Assembly: GCA_040382935.1 (NCBI GenBank)
Contig: JBEIEP010000021.1
Span: 1 to 57,735, forward strand
Direction: 5' to 3'
From: JALQUL01 sp040382935
GTDB taxonomy: Bacteria > Pseudomonadota > Gammaproteobacteria > Burkholderiales > Burkholderiaceae_C
DNA length: 57,735 nt
A program made the position numbers and the translations under genes. Within the stretch, counting starts at the first letter, position 1; each line of letters opens with the position of its first letter. The notes below the pieces were generated by a model that had not been told where the DNA came from, did no database searches, and was given only the letters and a program-made list of their open reading frames with translations. This document shows, piece by piece, positions 33,411-42,530 of the stretch.

Positions 33411-36079
33411 TTGGATTCAAGTAGTTTTTTGAGTTGGTACAAGGCGTCCAGCGCATCGCGCGGGGTTAAGGCGTCGGGGTTGATTTTAGAGAGGGCGTTC
33501 TCAAGTGGCGTGGGGGTGGGCGCCACCGATTGGGGCGCGGGGGCAAACAAATCCACCTGTGCGGTACTGGCCCCTGCCTTTTCTTCTAGGGCTTTAAGGG
33601 TGTGGCGGGCCTGTTGCAGCAGCGAGGCGGGCATGCCCGCCAGCTTGGCCACCTCAACGCCGTAGCTGCGGCTGGCTGGCCCGCCTTGCAGCTCGTGCAA
33701 AAACACAATTTGCCCGGCCGACTGGGTGGCGCTCACATGCATATTGATGGCGGCATGGTGGGCGGCAGGCAGTTCTGTTAGCTCAAAATAATGGGTGGCA
33801 AACAGGCACAGGGCCTTGGTTTTGTCGTGCAGGTAAGCGGCAATGCTGGCGGCAATGGCCAAGCCATCAAAGGTGGAGGTGCCCCGGCCTATCTCGTCCA
33901 TTAGCACCAGGCTGTGCTCTGTGGCGCTGTTCAAAATCTGCGCAGCCTCTACCATCTCCACCATAAAGGTAGACTGCGCGTTGGCCAAATCGTCGGCCGC
34001 GCCAATGCGGGTATGTATGGCATCGATAGGCCCCAGGCGGCAGGCGCTGGCGGGCACATAAGAACCCATAGAGGCGAGCAACACAATCAGGGCCACTTGG
34101 CGCATATACGTTGATTTACCCCCCATGTTGGGGCCAGTAATGATGTGTAGGCGTTGCTTGGGCCCCAGTTGCGTGGCGTTGGCAATAAACGGCACGTTGG
34201 CGGTTTCGGCCAGGCGGGCCTCTACCACCGGGTGGCGACCGTCTCTAATCTCAATGCCCGGTGTGCCCATAAATTGGGGTGCACACCAGTTCAAGGTGGC
34301 AGCCCGTTCGGCCAGGCAGGCCAGCGCGTCCAGGTTGGCAATGGCATCGGCCAAGCGGGCCAGGGGGTGCAGGTGGCTTTGCAGGGTTTCAATCAACTGC
34401 TCGTACAGCCATTTCTCGCGGGCCAAGGCACGTTCTTGGGCCGACAAGGCCTTGTCCTCAAAGGTTTTGAGCTCGGGGGTGATAAAGCGCTCGGCATTTT
34501 TAAGGGTTTGCCGCCGTTGGTAATCAGGGGCCACCTTGTCGAGTTGCCCTTGGCTCACCTCAATGTAAAACCCATGCACCCGGTTGAACTGCACCTTGAG
34601 GTTGGCAATGCCAGTGCGTTCTCGTTCACGCGCCTCCAAGGCCAATAAAAACGCATCGCAGTTGTTAGAAATACCCCGCAGTTCATCCAAATCGGCATCA
34701 AACCCATCGGCCATCACACCGCCATCGCGAATCATCGCCGAAGGCTCGGGCAGCAGGGCAGCGCGCAGCAAGGTGTCGCAGCCCGTGGGCACCACCAACT
34801 GCGTGGCGATCTCGGCCAGTTGCCCACCGCCCGCTTCTGCCTGGGCCAAACCGGTTAACCAGGGCCGCAACAACACGGCACGCTCAAAGGCCATCAACAG
34901 GGCCACCAACTCACGCGGCTTGACCTGGCGCATGGCAATGCGGGCGGTAATGCGCTCTACATCGCTACAGCCTTTAAGCAGGTCACGCCCCTGAGCCAAG
35001 GGGCTGGCGATGAGCGCGTCTATGGCCTCTAACCTGCGCTGCGCCGCAAGGCGGGCTTTTTCCGGGTTGAGCAACCAGTGTTTAAGGCGGCGGCTGCCCA
35101 TGCCGGTTTTGCAAGTGTCTAGCAAGGACAACAGCGTGGGCGCGTCCTCACCCCTTAGGGTTTGTGTGAGTTCTAGGTTGCGCCGCGTGGTGGTGGGCAA
35201 ATGGATGAGGGTGTTGCCGCGTTGCACCACCACCTGCTGCAAGTGGGCAATGGCCCGGCCTTGGGTATGTTCACCATATCCCAGCAGCGCCCCTGCGGCC
35301 GCATGGGCCAAGGCCAAGTCATCGGCCTGCCAAGCCTGCAAGCTGGCCGCCTGCAAGGCCTCTAGTAATTTGCGTTGCCCAAAGCTGGCATCAAACTGCC
35401 AAGCGGGCCGGTGCGTTAAGGTGGCCAGGGCCGGGCGGCCCACAGCCCGCGTGCGCCCCGCCAGTCGTGATTCAAAAGCCGGGCTGGCCTCTGCACTTAG
35501 CAACACCTCGTGCGGTTCAATACGGTTGAGCCACTGCTCTAACTCATCCAGATCGCACTCGGCCAATTGCATCTGGCTGCTGGTCAAACTCAACCATGCC
35601 AAACCACAACGCTGTTGCGGGCCTTGGTGCACCGCCAACAAAATCGACTCGCCCTTGTCGCCCAGCAACTCGGCATCCATCAGCGTGCCGGGCGTCACAA
35701 TCCGTACCACCTTGCGCTCTACGGGGCCTTTGCCGGTTACTTCGCCCACCTGCTCACAAATGGCCACCGACTCGCCCAACTTAATCAGCTTGGCCAAGTA
35801 GCCCTCTAAGGCATGAAAAGGCACGCCCGCCATAGGAATAGGCTCACCGGCACTGGTGCCACGCCGGGTTAGGGTAATGTCCAGCAACTGCGAAGCCTTC
35901 TCGGCATCGGCAAAAAACAACTCGTAAAAATCCCCCATGCGGTACAACACCAAAGTGCCAGGGTGCTGCGCCTTAATGGCCAGGTACTGGGCCATCATGG
36001 GGGTGTGTTTGTCCAAGTCCGCAACCCCACTGGCCGAGGTGTCCCGCACGTTGTCGATGGCTGGGTTTTGTTTTTTCAT
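33407..36079 (-). CDS. mutS: DNA mismatch repair protein MutS
   Basis: An 890-residue protein of normal MutS length. The mismatch-reading Phe-x-Glu is F51-Y52-E53 in MGDFYELF. The ATPase domain has Walker A GPNMGGKSTYMRQ and Walker B LVLMDEIGRGTST. The C-terminus ends in a helical tail (NPDALTPRDALDALYQLKKL) as in E. coli MutS tetramerisation helices. It recognises base mismatches and recruits MutL. It is intact, which matters because several nearby genes carry single-base frameshifts. No strong ribosome site precedes ATG 36079; an internal start at residue 28 is possible. Confidence 0.95.
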   Translation of the reverse strand: MKKQNPAIDNVRDTSASGVADLDKHTPMMAQYLAIKAQHPGTLVLYRMGDFYELFFADAEKASQLLDITLTRRGTSAGEPIPMAGVPFHALEGYLAKLIKLGESVAICEQVGEVTGKGPVERKVVRIVTPGTLMDAELLGDKGESILLAVHQGPQQRCGLAWLSLTSSQMQLAECDLDELEQWLNRIEPHEVLLSAEASPAFESRLAGRTRAVGRPALATLTHRPAWQFDASFGQRKLLEALQAASLQAWQADDLALAHAAAGALLGYGEHTQGRAIAHLQQVVVQRGNTLIHLPTTTRRNLELTQTLRGEDAPTLLSLLDTCKTGMGSRRLKHWLLNPEKARLAAQRRLEAIDALIASPLAQGRDLLKGCSDVERITARIAMRQVKPRELVALLMAFERAVLLRPWLTGLAQAEAGGGQLAEIATQLVVPTGCDTLLRAALLPEPSAMIRDGGVMADGFDADLDELRGISNNCDAFLLALEARERERTGIANLKVQFNRVHGFYIEVSQGQLDKVAPDYQRRQTLKNAERFITPELKTFEDKALSAQERALAREKWLYEQLIETLQSHLHPLARLADAIANLDALACLAERAATLNWCAPQFMGTPGIEIRDGRHPVVEARLAETANVPFIANATQLGPKQRLHIITGPNMGGKSTYMRQVALIVLLASMGSYVPASACRLGPIDAIHTRIGAADDLANAQSTFMVEMVEAAQILNSATEHSLVLMDEIGRGTSTFDGLAIAASIAAYLHDKTKALCLFATHYFELTELPAAHHAAINMHVSATQSAGQIVFLHELQGGPASRSYGVEVAKLAGMPASLLQQARHTLKALEEKAGASTAQVDLFAPAPQSVAPTPTPLENALSKINPDALTPRDALDALYQLKKLLESK

Positions 36080-36278
36080 GCAACTAATTGGCGAGAGGGT
36101 GCTGACTTCAAACCGCTTTGAAAGGTCTTTAATTGCCGGACATTCGGGGAAATAAAAGGGAACTGGGCAGGGGTGATTCGGCTGCTGCTTAGGGTAGATC
36201 GATTTTAGTCACCCTTCTTGGGGAAATCTAAACAATCGCGGGGGTCCTATCCGGTACCGAATTTGAGCGGTACAGTGA

Positions 36279-37049
36279 TTACAGCGGTGAAGGAGGTGGA
36301 AACGGATGGGATTGTGGGCGAGGATTAGTCAGCTCCGCGGACGTGGCCGTAGAAACAAACTCTTTCAATCCATTCATTTCACCCTGATACCTGAGAATGG
36401 CCGGGCCTATGTGGGCAAAGCCACGATGATCACCCGCCTCATATCTTCGAAATATCCAATACGCGACCAAATCCGCAAGTTGGATCATCCTAGAGGCTTT
36501 TGAATCGATGAACAAAGGAACCTCTGCGAAGTTCCTCAATTTTCCGCTGGCATGGCCCACATGCTTGAATGTATGACTCAAGGATTGGATATGTCGCTCA
36601 TAGTCGGCTTTGTCCAGAATGACTAGCCCTCGGGCTTGCTCTTTTTTGTTGCGAAAACGAGAAGCCAAATAGCTATCAAATTCGACTGCAATGGCCTCAA
36701 ATGCCGCCTTCACCATATCTGTGCCAACGGGCATTTGGGCTTTTTCGATCACCGCACCAAGCACCTTTATACGAAGTTGCTGGTTGGAGAGCAAATGCAA
36801 TGCATCCACGACTGCTTGCGATCGGTTATTGGCTGGAAAGCTTTTCCATCCGTCGGCCCCGGAGCGCATGGGTGCAGCATGAAGCTCAATCTTATCTGGG
36901 GTGGTGGGGTTGAATCGCTTTGCAATTAGCTCCATGTGTTGATCGACCCAATGCGTTTGCCGCTCAAAAACACATATGCCAGCCATGACGAAGAATCGCT
37001 GATGCGGGTCTGCGGGCGAACCGGATTCGTCTAGGTATAAAAGATACAT
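36279..37049 (-). CDS. DUF3800 domain protein
   Basis: A 256-residue protein with the DUF3800 opening MYLLYLDESGSPADP and FFVMAGICV. It also has VILDKADYERHI and a late acidic/His cluster (FIDSKASRMIQLADLVAYWI), consistent with the proposed RNase H-like fold and D...D active site. The function is unknown; the family recurs in phage and mobile-element contexts and is often preceded by structured RNAs. Here a promoter, a folded RNA and a terminator lie immediately upstream, so the gene would be expressed by read-through. I prefer ATG 37049 over a frame extension that would run through the terminator hairpin. Confidence 0.82.
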   Translation of the reverse strand: MYLLYLDESGSPADPHQRFFVMAGICVFERQTHWVDQHMELIAKRFNPTTPDKIELHAAPMRSGADGWKSFPANNRSQAVVDALHLLSNQQLRIKVLGAVIEKAQMPVGTDMVKAAFEAIAVEFDSYLASRFRNKKEQARGLVILDKADYERHIQSLSHTFKHVGHASGKLRNFAEVPLFIDSKASRMIQLADLVAYWIFRRYEAGDHRGFAHIGPAILRYQGEMNGLKEFVSTATSAELTNPRPQSHPFPPPSPL

Positions 37050-37059
37050 GGGGCTGGAT

Positions 37060-37160
37060 AAAAAAGAGCCGCTAAAAGCGGCTCTTGGGTGTCGGTGAGT
37101 TGGGCGAGGCAATCGCTACGGCGCACTGCGATATCTTTGGTCAGTGCTCCCAACCCAAGC
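37060..37160 (-). ncRNA. Structured RNA with intrinsic terminator ahead of the DUF3800 gene
   Basis: About 100 nt on the minus strand. A closing stem P1 CUUGGGU (37159-37153) / ACCCAAG (37090-37084) encloses P2 UGGG (37152-37149) / CCCA (37104-37101) and hairpin P3 GCACUG (37147-37142) / CAGUGC (37128-37123) with a 13-nt loop. A terminator follows: 9-bp stem AAGAGCCGC/GCGGCUCUU (37086-37078, 37072-37064) with U-run to 37060. The P1 3' strand shares AAG with the terminator, so folds may compete. The DUF3800 ATG lies only 11 bases beyond. It could be an sRNA, an attenuator leader or an RNA antitoxin. Confidence 0.65.
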
Positions 37161-37164
37161 CGAA

Positions 37165-37193
37165 TTCTAACAAATAGTGTGCAATTTTTGCAA
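37165..37193 (-). promoter_or_regulatory. Promoter of the DUF3800-associated RNA
   Basis: -35 TTGCAA (37193-37188), a 17-bp spacer, -10 TTAGAA (37170-37165; TAGAAT one base later). The start would be near 37158, just at the 5' strand of stem P1. The inverted repeat TTGCAA/TTGCA around 37181-37193 overlaps the -35 and may be an operator. Confidence 0.55.
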
Positions 37194-37292
37194 TATGGCA
37201 TGGAAAATTGCGGTAAAGGAAGCCAACACGGCGCCCCACTCATTGACGGCAAATCAAAATCCCAAACAGAATGCTATTTTTGCAAACACCCC

Positions 37293-37837
37293 ATGATGCT
37301 CCGACACGCATTGCTCAGTTTAGGTTTGATGTTGATAGTGAGCTCTGCTGTGGCCCAGCGAGCAGCTAACCGCCCAATGAACCCTGATGAAAGGGTGCTG
37401 AGCCGGGCCACGTTGGTTGACCAGTCAGACAGGGTAGAAATCTACAGCGATGGCCTGTCTGTTGACGCGGATTTTGTCAAAACCATAGACGAGGCGTGTG
37501 CGGCGATTGAGGCGCTGTTGGGGCGCCCCTACGATGCAGCCACATTAGGCAAAAAAATCAAAGTGGTGGCCTCTAGTGGCGTGAGGGTGTCGCACGTCTG
37601 GATTACATCGGATCAAGCAAAGGCGCGCCCGCTGAATTGGATACCGACGCGGCCTTTAGGCGCAGCTACTACTTTTTAAGCTATCTGTTCGTGAAAGCCT
37701 TGGTAGACCGCACCTCTGTGGCCGAGTTTATGAAGTTTTACGACAGCCAATACTCCGACGCTTTGTTTGAATCAACGTTCAAGGTCAAGCGCTTGGACTT
37801 GGTGTGCGAACTCAAAATGGATTTGAAATGCGGGTGA
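37293..37837 (+). pseudogene. Frameshifted secreted protein of unknown function
   Basis: ATG 37293 encodes a clear signal peptide (MMLRHALLSLGLMLIVSSAV AQ). The mature part VEIYSDGLSVDADFVKTIDE to ASSGVRVSHVW then goes out of frame near 37600; the next frame continues YIGSSKGAPAELDTDAAFRR SYYFLSYLFVKALVDRTSVA EFMKFYDSQYS, ending at TGA 37835-37837. The second part resembles the helical C-terminus of some metallopeptidase-like envelope proteins, but I see no zinc motif and do not assign a family. A single-base change would restore one protein of about 180 residues. Confidence 0.65.
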
Positions 37838-38031
37838 GTGGCTACACCGCAGGCAATCGCGGGCAGTGCTATTGGCTTGTGGTCCATCACTTTTTGTTCT
37901 CGTTGATCGATTTTCCTCATCCATTTACAAAATACATTTATTTACATTTATCATCCCGCTCAAGTTCAATCTGCCGATCGAGTGATTTATGCCGCCAATA
38001 CATCTACAAATATTTGAAAAAAGGGAACACC

Positions 38032-40437
38032 ATGCGCATGACAATTAGCCGTCTGACACTGGCCTTAAGCGCCGTTGGCTTACTTTTTATCCAAGGTTGT
38101 GGTGGGGGTGCCGAACCTGGAACCTCACAGGTGAGCTTTTCGGTGATCGATGGCCCGATTAAGGGTGCCACGGTTTGTCTTGATAAAAACAAGAATGAGC
38201 AATGTGATGCCGGTGAACCGACTGGCCTGACCAACAGCGCAGGTCAGGTGACCTTGACGATTGCAAAGGTCGATATTGGGCAATATGCGGCGGTTGCGCT
38301 CGTTGACCAAAAAGCCGTTGAATTTGAGACCGGCAAAGCGCCGGATGTGGCGTTTACGATGATTTCGCCTGTGGGCCAAACGGTGATTAGCCCCTTTACA
38401 ACGCTGGTGCATCAAGCGATGAATGAGGGCATGAGCCTAGAAGAGGCGGTAGAGTTTGTGCAAGACGCCACCGGGATTGGTGCGTCGCCTTTAGAAGATT
38501 TTACGAAATCCGCGGCTCAAGAGGGTGGCGTCTCTCCGGCTTTAATCGCACGAGCTTTGGCGCTGGCGACCCAGGCTCAACTCAAAGTGGTCCAGGGTTC
38601 TAGGTCGGGCTTAACCGCTGATAGCGCTGGAGTTGGATACACCAAAGGTGATTTGGCAGCCGTTGTTAACTCCCACGTTTTAAGTCTCGCGCCCCAGTTA
38701 GCGGTCAGTGTTCAAGATTTGAACGGCGACGCGTCCTTGCGAACTACCGCCAATCAACTCATTCAAAGCAATGGTTTGTCCAAACAGGCGGTCGCTTCAG
38801 CGGTCGGGAACTTGAAGTTAGCAATTAGTCCAACCGTTGATCCAACGGGTGCTTGGTACCGATTGAAGTACCTCAGTTTTAGTGATCCCAATAATCTTAC
38901 GGCGTACTTGACTTCCGCCAACTCAACGCAGGCCAAGCAAGACAAATTCAAACGAACCAAGTTCATTTATCGGCGGTATCAAATCACCAACGGCGAACTG
39001 GCAACCTGGAGTGCAGGCACTTCACCTAGACGCCAGCTCGATCTGTCTTGGAATGGCAAAGAGTGGGTTAGCTGCTCTCTTAATTTTGAGAACACATCTC
39101 AGCAACTGGATTCACTAGGTAACAGCAGTTACAGCTATTGTGATCGTCAAAAAGGATGGCAAAGTTTTAGTGCACTGGATGTAAGCGGCCAGTCAATGGC
39201 CAAAGTGTTCAAGAACGCCGATATCGCAGGATTCGCAAGCGACTACAGGTTTGACCGTAGCTATCATTTAGGGTCAGCCACCTTCCCGACTGGTTCAACA
39301 ATTCGTTATACGAAAACGACCGCGACCTCGAACGCCTTTGGCTATCTGCCAGTTGGCGGAACCACCGTATGGCGCTTCAGCGATGACGTGGCGGCGGGTG
39401 GCAAAGCGGCTGATCATGGCAGCCAGATGGGTTGCAATTCGCCTGAAACTTTTGGTAGAGGGTCTTTTGAGGCGACCACCCTTGAAATATTAATCAGTCG
39501 TACCAGAGGGACACCTTGTATCAATGGCAATCGCGCAATTGTGAATGGGGTTCACAAAACCGATGGAACATTGAACGCCGGCAGTCCAGCCCTGAACAGC
39601 CTGAGTCCCGATGAGGGGTGGTACCAGAGTACCGTCGAAATCGGCAAACTTGGGCCTGACGGGACAGACCGCTCGTTTGCACCGTTGATGTCCACTTCTG
39701 CTGCCACCAGCTACTACACAAGCAACCAGATTTTGGCTGCCGCGTTTATCTCTACGCGTAAGAACGGTGTTCGCTATTACAGCTGCAAAGAACGCATCTA
39801 TGACGGTTCGCGTCGCAATTGCGTGAGGTTGAATGAAGGCTCCTATACCATCACCCAACGCGGTGACGCAAGAGTTCTGACCTTTCAGAACCTACCCGGC
39901 CGGGCTGTGGGAACCTCTTGGAATCGCGCATTTATTGAGCGCAATGGACATGTTTACTACGGGTATCTCGATAAGAAGTTGACATACTCCGGCTTATCGC
40001 TCAATGATGTGGCAACGCAGGCTTTGTTTACCCAGTTGAACATTACCGAGCCCGCTTTAAAGGAGCTAAATCCCAACCAAGCTTTATCCCTAACCCCAGC
40101 TTCCTTCTATGGCGAGTACTGGGGTACTTTAACGGGTGATGAGTTTGGGACCTGGAGTTTGAGTTTGAACGGGCCAGAACGTAGTAGCTGCTACGGGTAC
40201 ACCAACGTTCTTGGTAACCTAAACGGGTCAGGGTGCACCAGCACGGTTACGCCAGATTCGAGTGGGTCTACTTCTTCACCAGCCACGTCAGCGACACTAC
40301 GCATTCGGATACCAATACAGAACAGTACGGTGGTCCTGGAAGGGGTTGGAAAGGTGGACTTTCAGACCGGAAAAATTGTGGGTACTTGGGTGAGCGTTGG
40401 CGGTTCAAAGGGAACCTTTGAAGGGCAGCGGCAATAG
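38032..40437 (+). CDS. Large surface-type lipoprotein of unknown function
   Basis: An 801-residue precursor with a lipoprotein signal (lipobox FIQGC, Cys23, then GGGAEPG). A carboxypeptidase-regulatory/SdrD-like domain follows with a possible calcium loop (CLDKNKNEQCDAGEPT) and GLTNSAGQVTLTI, then an Ala/Gln-rich helical stretch (about 130-280) and a long beta-rich C-terminal half with many Tyr, Ser and Gly (about 285-800). ATG 38032 has AAGGG seven bases upstream; the frame is open further upstream but that part has no protein-like composition. It is likely exported and anchored in the outer membrane. I do not recognise a function. Confidence 0.75.
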   Translation: MRMTISRLTLALSAVGLLFIQGCGGGAEPGTSQVSFSVIDGPIKGATVCLDKNKNEQCDAGEPTGLTNSAGQVTLTIAKVDIGQYAAVALVDQKAVEFETGKAPDVAFTMISPVGQTVISPFTTLVHQAMNEGMSLEEAVEFVQDATGIGASPLEDFTKSAAQEGGVSPALIARALALATQAQLKVVQGSRSGLTADSAGVGYTKGDLAAVVNSHVLSLAPQLAVSVQDLNGDASLRTTANQLIQSNGLSKQAVASAVGNLKLAISPTVDPTGAWYRLKYLSFSDPNNLTAYLTSANSTQAKQDKFKRTKFIYRRYQITNGELATWSAGTSPRRQLDLSWNGKEWVSCSLNFENTSQQLDSLGNSSYSYCDRQKGWQSFSALDVSGQSMAKVFKNADIAGFASDYRFDRSYHLGSATFPTGSTIRYTKTTATSNAFGYLPVGGTTVWRFSDDVAAGGKAADHGSQMGCNSPETFGRGSFEATTLEILISRTRGTPCINGNRAIVNGVHKTDGTLNAGSPALNSLSPDEGWYQSTVEIGKLGPDGTDRSFAPLMSTSAATSYYTSNQILAAAFISTRKNGVRYYSCKERIYDGSRRNCVRLNEGSYTITQRGDARVLTFQNLPGRAVGTSWNRAFIERNGHVYYGYLDKKLTYSGLSLNDVATQALFTQLNITEPALKELNPNQALSLTPASFYGEYWGTLTGDEFGTWSLSLNGPERSSCYGYTNVLGNLNGSGCTSTVTPDSSGSTSSPATSATLRIRIPIQNSTVVLEGVGKVDFQTGKIVGTWVSVGGSKGTFEGQRQ

Positions 40438-40578
40438 TCTCAAAGCCGTTTTTGATTGGGCAAGATCGAGGACTCAGCACAGTTCTGGATCTGTGTGCTG
40501 AATGAATCGCATTTCTAGTGGTTTTTTGCTTCAAACTGCACTAAGTTCGATTCACTTTACCGACTGCCGTTTCTAGGT

Positions 40579-40968
40579 TCAATCCAAAAAACGCCCCTTC
40601 TGTGACGGCGCGGGCACCATGCAGGTGTCCGTTCTTCCAAAAATTCGGTAACGGTTGCGGGCAATCCATCGATACAGGCTGTCGCGCACGGGCGCAGGAA
40701 TCAACCAAATCAGCCAGGCCATGCGCCACGGCCAGCCCATGGCATCCAGTACCCGCAAAATTGCAGCGGTGTGTTGCCAGGACCGCTGGCCATCTACCAG
40801 CAGCAGTGTTTGTAAGCCCTCTACACGCAAACCGGCTTGGCTCAACAGTGCTTGGCCGCTTTGGGTTTGAATCGATGCAAATTGGATTTGCTGCTTGTGG
40901 TCGTGGCGAAGCACAAACTGCACCCAGCGATTGCAAAGAAGGCATTGGGCGTCAAAAACGAGAATCAT
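40579..40968 (-). CDS. DCC-family (DUF393) thiol-disulfide-like protein
   Basis: A 129-residue protein with the defining N-terminal motif FDAQCLLCNRWVQFVLRHD (the DxxCxxC of YuxK/DCC proteins), FASIQTQSGQ and a hydrophobic helical C-terminus (WLIWLIPAPVRDSLYRWIAR N). DCC proteins are thioredoxin-fold relatives of unknown substrate. Its ATG overlaps the stop of the DUF4166 gene upstream, forming a coupled pair. Confidence 0.85.
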   Translation of the reverse strand: MILVFDAQCLLCNRWVQFVLRHDHKQQIQFASIQTQSGQALLSQAGLRVEGLQTLLLVDGQRSWQHTAAILRVLDAMGWPWRMAWLIWLIPAPVRDSLYRWIARNRYRIFGRTDTCMVPAPSQKGRFLD

Positions 40969-41522
40969 GTGAGCTCCGGGGTGGGTAGGGTGAGAAAGCC
41001 GGTGTAGCGGGTGACCAAGCCCAATATGGGCACCACCGCTTGCACCTCAAAATGCAATTGATCGGGTTGCCCTGTCTCTCTGGCGATGATGTGGGGTAAA
41101 AGCCATTTAGGGCAGGCAAACCCCAAAAAACGCATATGAACGAGTTGCATGTTTAGGGCACCGTTTTGCTCCGTGAGTTGGAAGCTTAAGGTGGCCGCAC
41201 CTAGGCGCTCGGTCACGTAGGGGCCAGCCCCTTGCAGGGTGGAGCGCATGGTCTTGCCGGGGAAATGCCTAAGCCATGTTTCTTGTCCGGGTTGCGCATC
41301 CAGTTCAAATCGAATCGCCCCCTGGCATGGCTTGAGCGGCGTCCCTAACAGAACCGCCAGCAGCTTGGCACCTATTGAAGCGGGCACAGCGATCTGAACC
41401 TGGCCGCTGAGTACGTGACGACCGCGTAGCCCATGAAAACGCTGAAGGGCGGGGGCCAATTGTGTAAATGACTGCCCCATTACCGCTTGATAAAGCGTGA
41501 GCGATGTTATCGCCGGTGCCAT
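40965..41522 (-). CDS. DUF4166 domain protein
   Basis: A 185-residue protein (from ATG 41522, AAGGGGA six bases ahead) with the DUF4166 pattern: LYQAVMGQSFTQLAPALQRF H near the N-terminus, HVLSGQVQI and TWLRHFPGKTM in the middle, and a C-terminal VQAVVPILGLVTRYTGFL. The family is often fused or linked to saccharopine-dehydrogenase-like or DCC proteins; here it pairs with DCC by a four-base overlap. The biochemical role is unknown. GTG 41540 is an alternative start. Confidence 0.75.
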   Translation of the reverse strand: MAPAITSLTLYQAVMGQSFTQLAPALQRFHGLRGRHVLSGQVQIAVPASIGAKLLAVLLGTPLKPCQGAIRFELDAQPGQETWLRHFPGKTMRSTLQGAGPYVTERLGAATLSFQLTEQNGALNMQLVHMRFLGFACPKWLLPHIIARETGQPDQLHFEVQAVVPILGLVTRYTGFLTLPTPELT

Positions 41523-41557
41523 TGTCATTCCCCTTGGCACAGATGCCAGTTAGCCCA

Positions 41558-42409
41558 TTAAGCTTTTTGACGAAGGCTGGCCTCGGCCTTCTCATCGGCC
41601 CCGGCAAACTTGCTGTACTTGCGTAGCACTGGCACCAACTGTGCATACATTTTTGGATTACCCGCCATGCATTCGCCGTGGTCCAAAAACGGGGCCTCGC
41701 CGGTAAAGTTGCCCATCAATCCCCCCGCTTCGGTCACCAATAGGCTGCCTGCGGCAATGTCCCAACTGCTCAGGCCTTTTAAGAAAAAGCCATCCAAACG
41801 GCCTGCGGCCACGTTGGCCAAATCCAGTGCGGCCGAGCCGTTGTTGCGCAGGGCCACCACTTTGTTGGTGACTTCAGATTGCATTGCAAAATGGCCCGAT
41901 TGGTCGCCATGCACACGGTTGCACAGGCCGGTGGCCAACACGGCAGTGTTCAGGTGCGTGGCCTTGCTCACACGCATACGCCTGTCGTTCATGTAGGCAC
42001 CACGCCCACGGGTGGCGGTGTACAAATCGTTGCGTGTGGGGTCAAAAATCACGGCGTGTTCGATGCGGTCGCGCACCTTGAGCGCAATGCTCACGCAGTA
42101 ATACTGAAAACCGTGAATAAAGTTGGTGGTGCCGTCTATGGGGTCAATCACCCAAACGTATTCGGAGTCTTTGGCACCCCGTTCATTGCCCGACTCCTCA
42201 CCCAAAATACCGTGGCTTGGGTAGGCGGCCAGCAGTGTTTCAATAATGATGTCCTCTGCGGCCTTGTCAATCTCGGTCACGAAATCGTTGGTGTCTTTTT
42301 TAGACACGCGCACGGCATCAATATCCAGCGAGGCGCGGTTGATGATGCTGGCGGCAGAACGGGCGGCTTTCACAGCCACGTTAATCATGGGGTTGGCGTT
42401 GGGCAACAT
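41558..42409 (-). CDS. suhB: Inositol-1-monophosphatase family protein
   Basis: A 283-residue magnesium-dependent phosphatase. Metal motifs are present: GILGEESG, VWVIDPIDGTTNFIHG (Asp-Pro-Ile-Asp) and SSWDIAAGSLLVTEAGG. SuhB dephosphorylates inositol monophosphate and in gammaproteobacteria also joins the rRNA antitermination complex; whether it does so here is not visible. The frame is open 29 codons upstream, but ATG 42409 gives the family start MLPNANPMINVAVKAAR. It is divergent from trmJ, a neighbourhood common in Burkholderiales. Confidence 0.92.
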   Translation of the reverse strand: MLPNANPMINVAVKAARSAASIINRASLDIDAVRVSKKDTNDFVTEIDKAAEDIIIETLLAAYPSHGILGEESGNERGAKDSEYVWVIDPIDGTTNFIHGFQYYCVSIALKVRDRIEHAVIFDPTRNDLYTATRGRGAYMNDRRMRVSKATHLNTAVLATGLCNRVHGDQSGHFAMQSEVTNKVVALRNNGSAALDLANVAAGRLDGFFLKGLSSWDIAAGSLLVTEAGGLMGNFTGEAPFLDHGECMAGNPKMYAQLVPVLRKYSKFAGADEKAEASLRQKA

Positions 42410-42530
42410 AGTTTGTAAGAAGGAACGGTTGGGGTGCCCCAGCGATGAGGGCAGGTAGGGGCGTATTTTAACGTGGACAATACAGGGTCTTGGCAAAGCC
42501 CCGACGCGATACCGCCTTATTCACCGCACC

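Noticed and set aside
37950..37990. CTCAAGTT and GCCGAT before the large lipoprotein gene looked like a flagellar sigma-28 promoter
   Set aside because: Only five bases separate the two elements; a sigma-28 promoter needs a spacer of about 11 or more.
42410..42496. 29-residue N-terminal extension of SuhB
   Set aside because: It covers the divergent promoter gap and is absent from the family.
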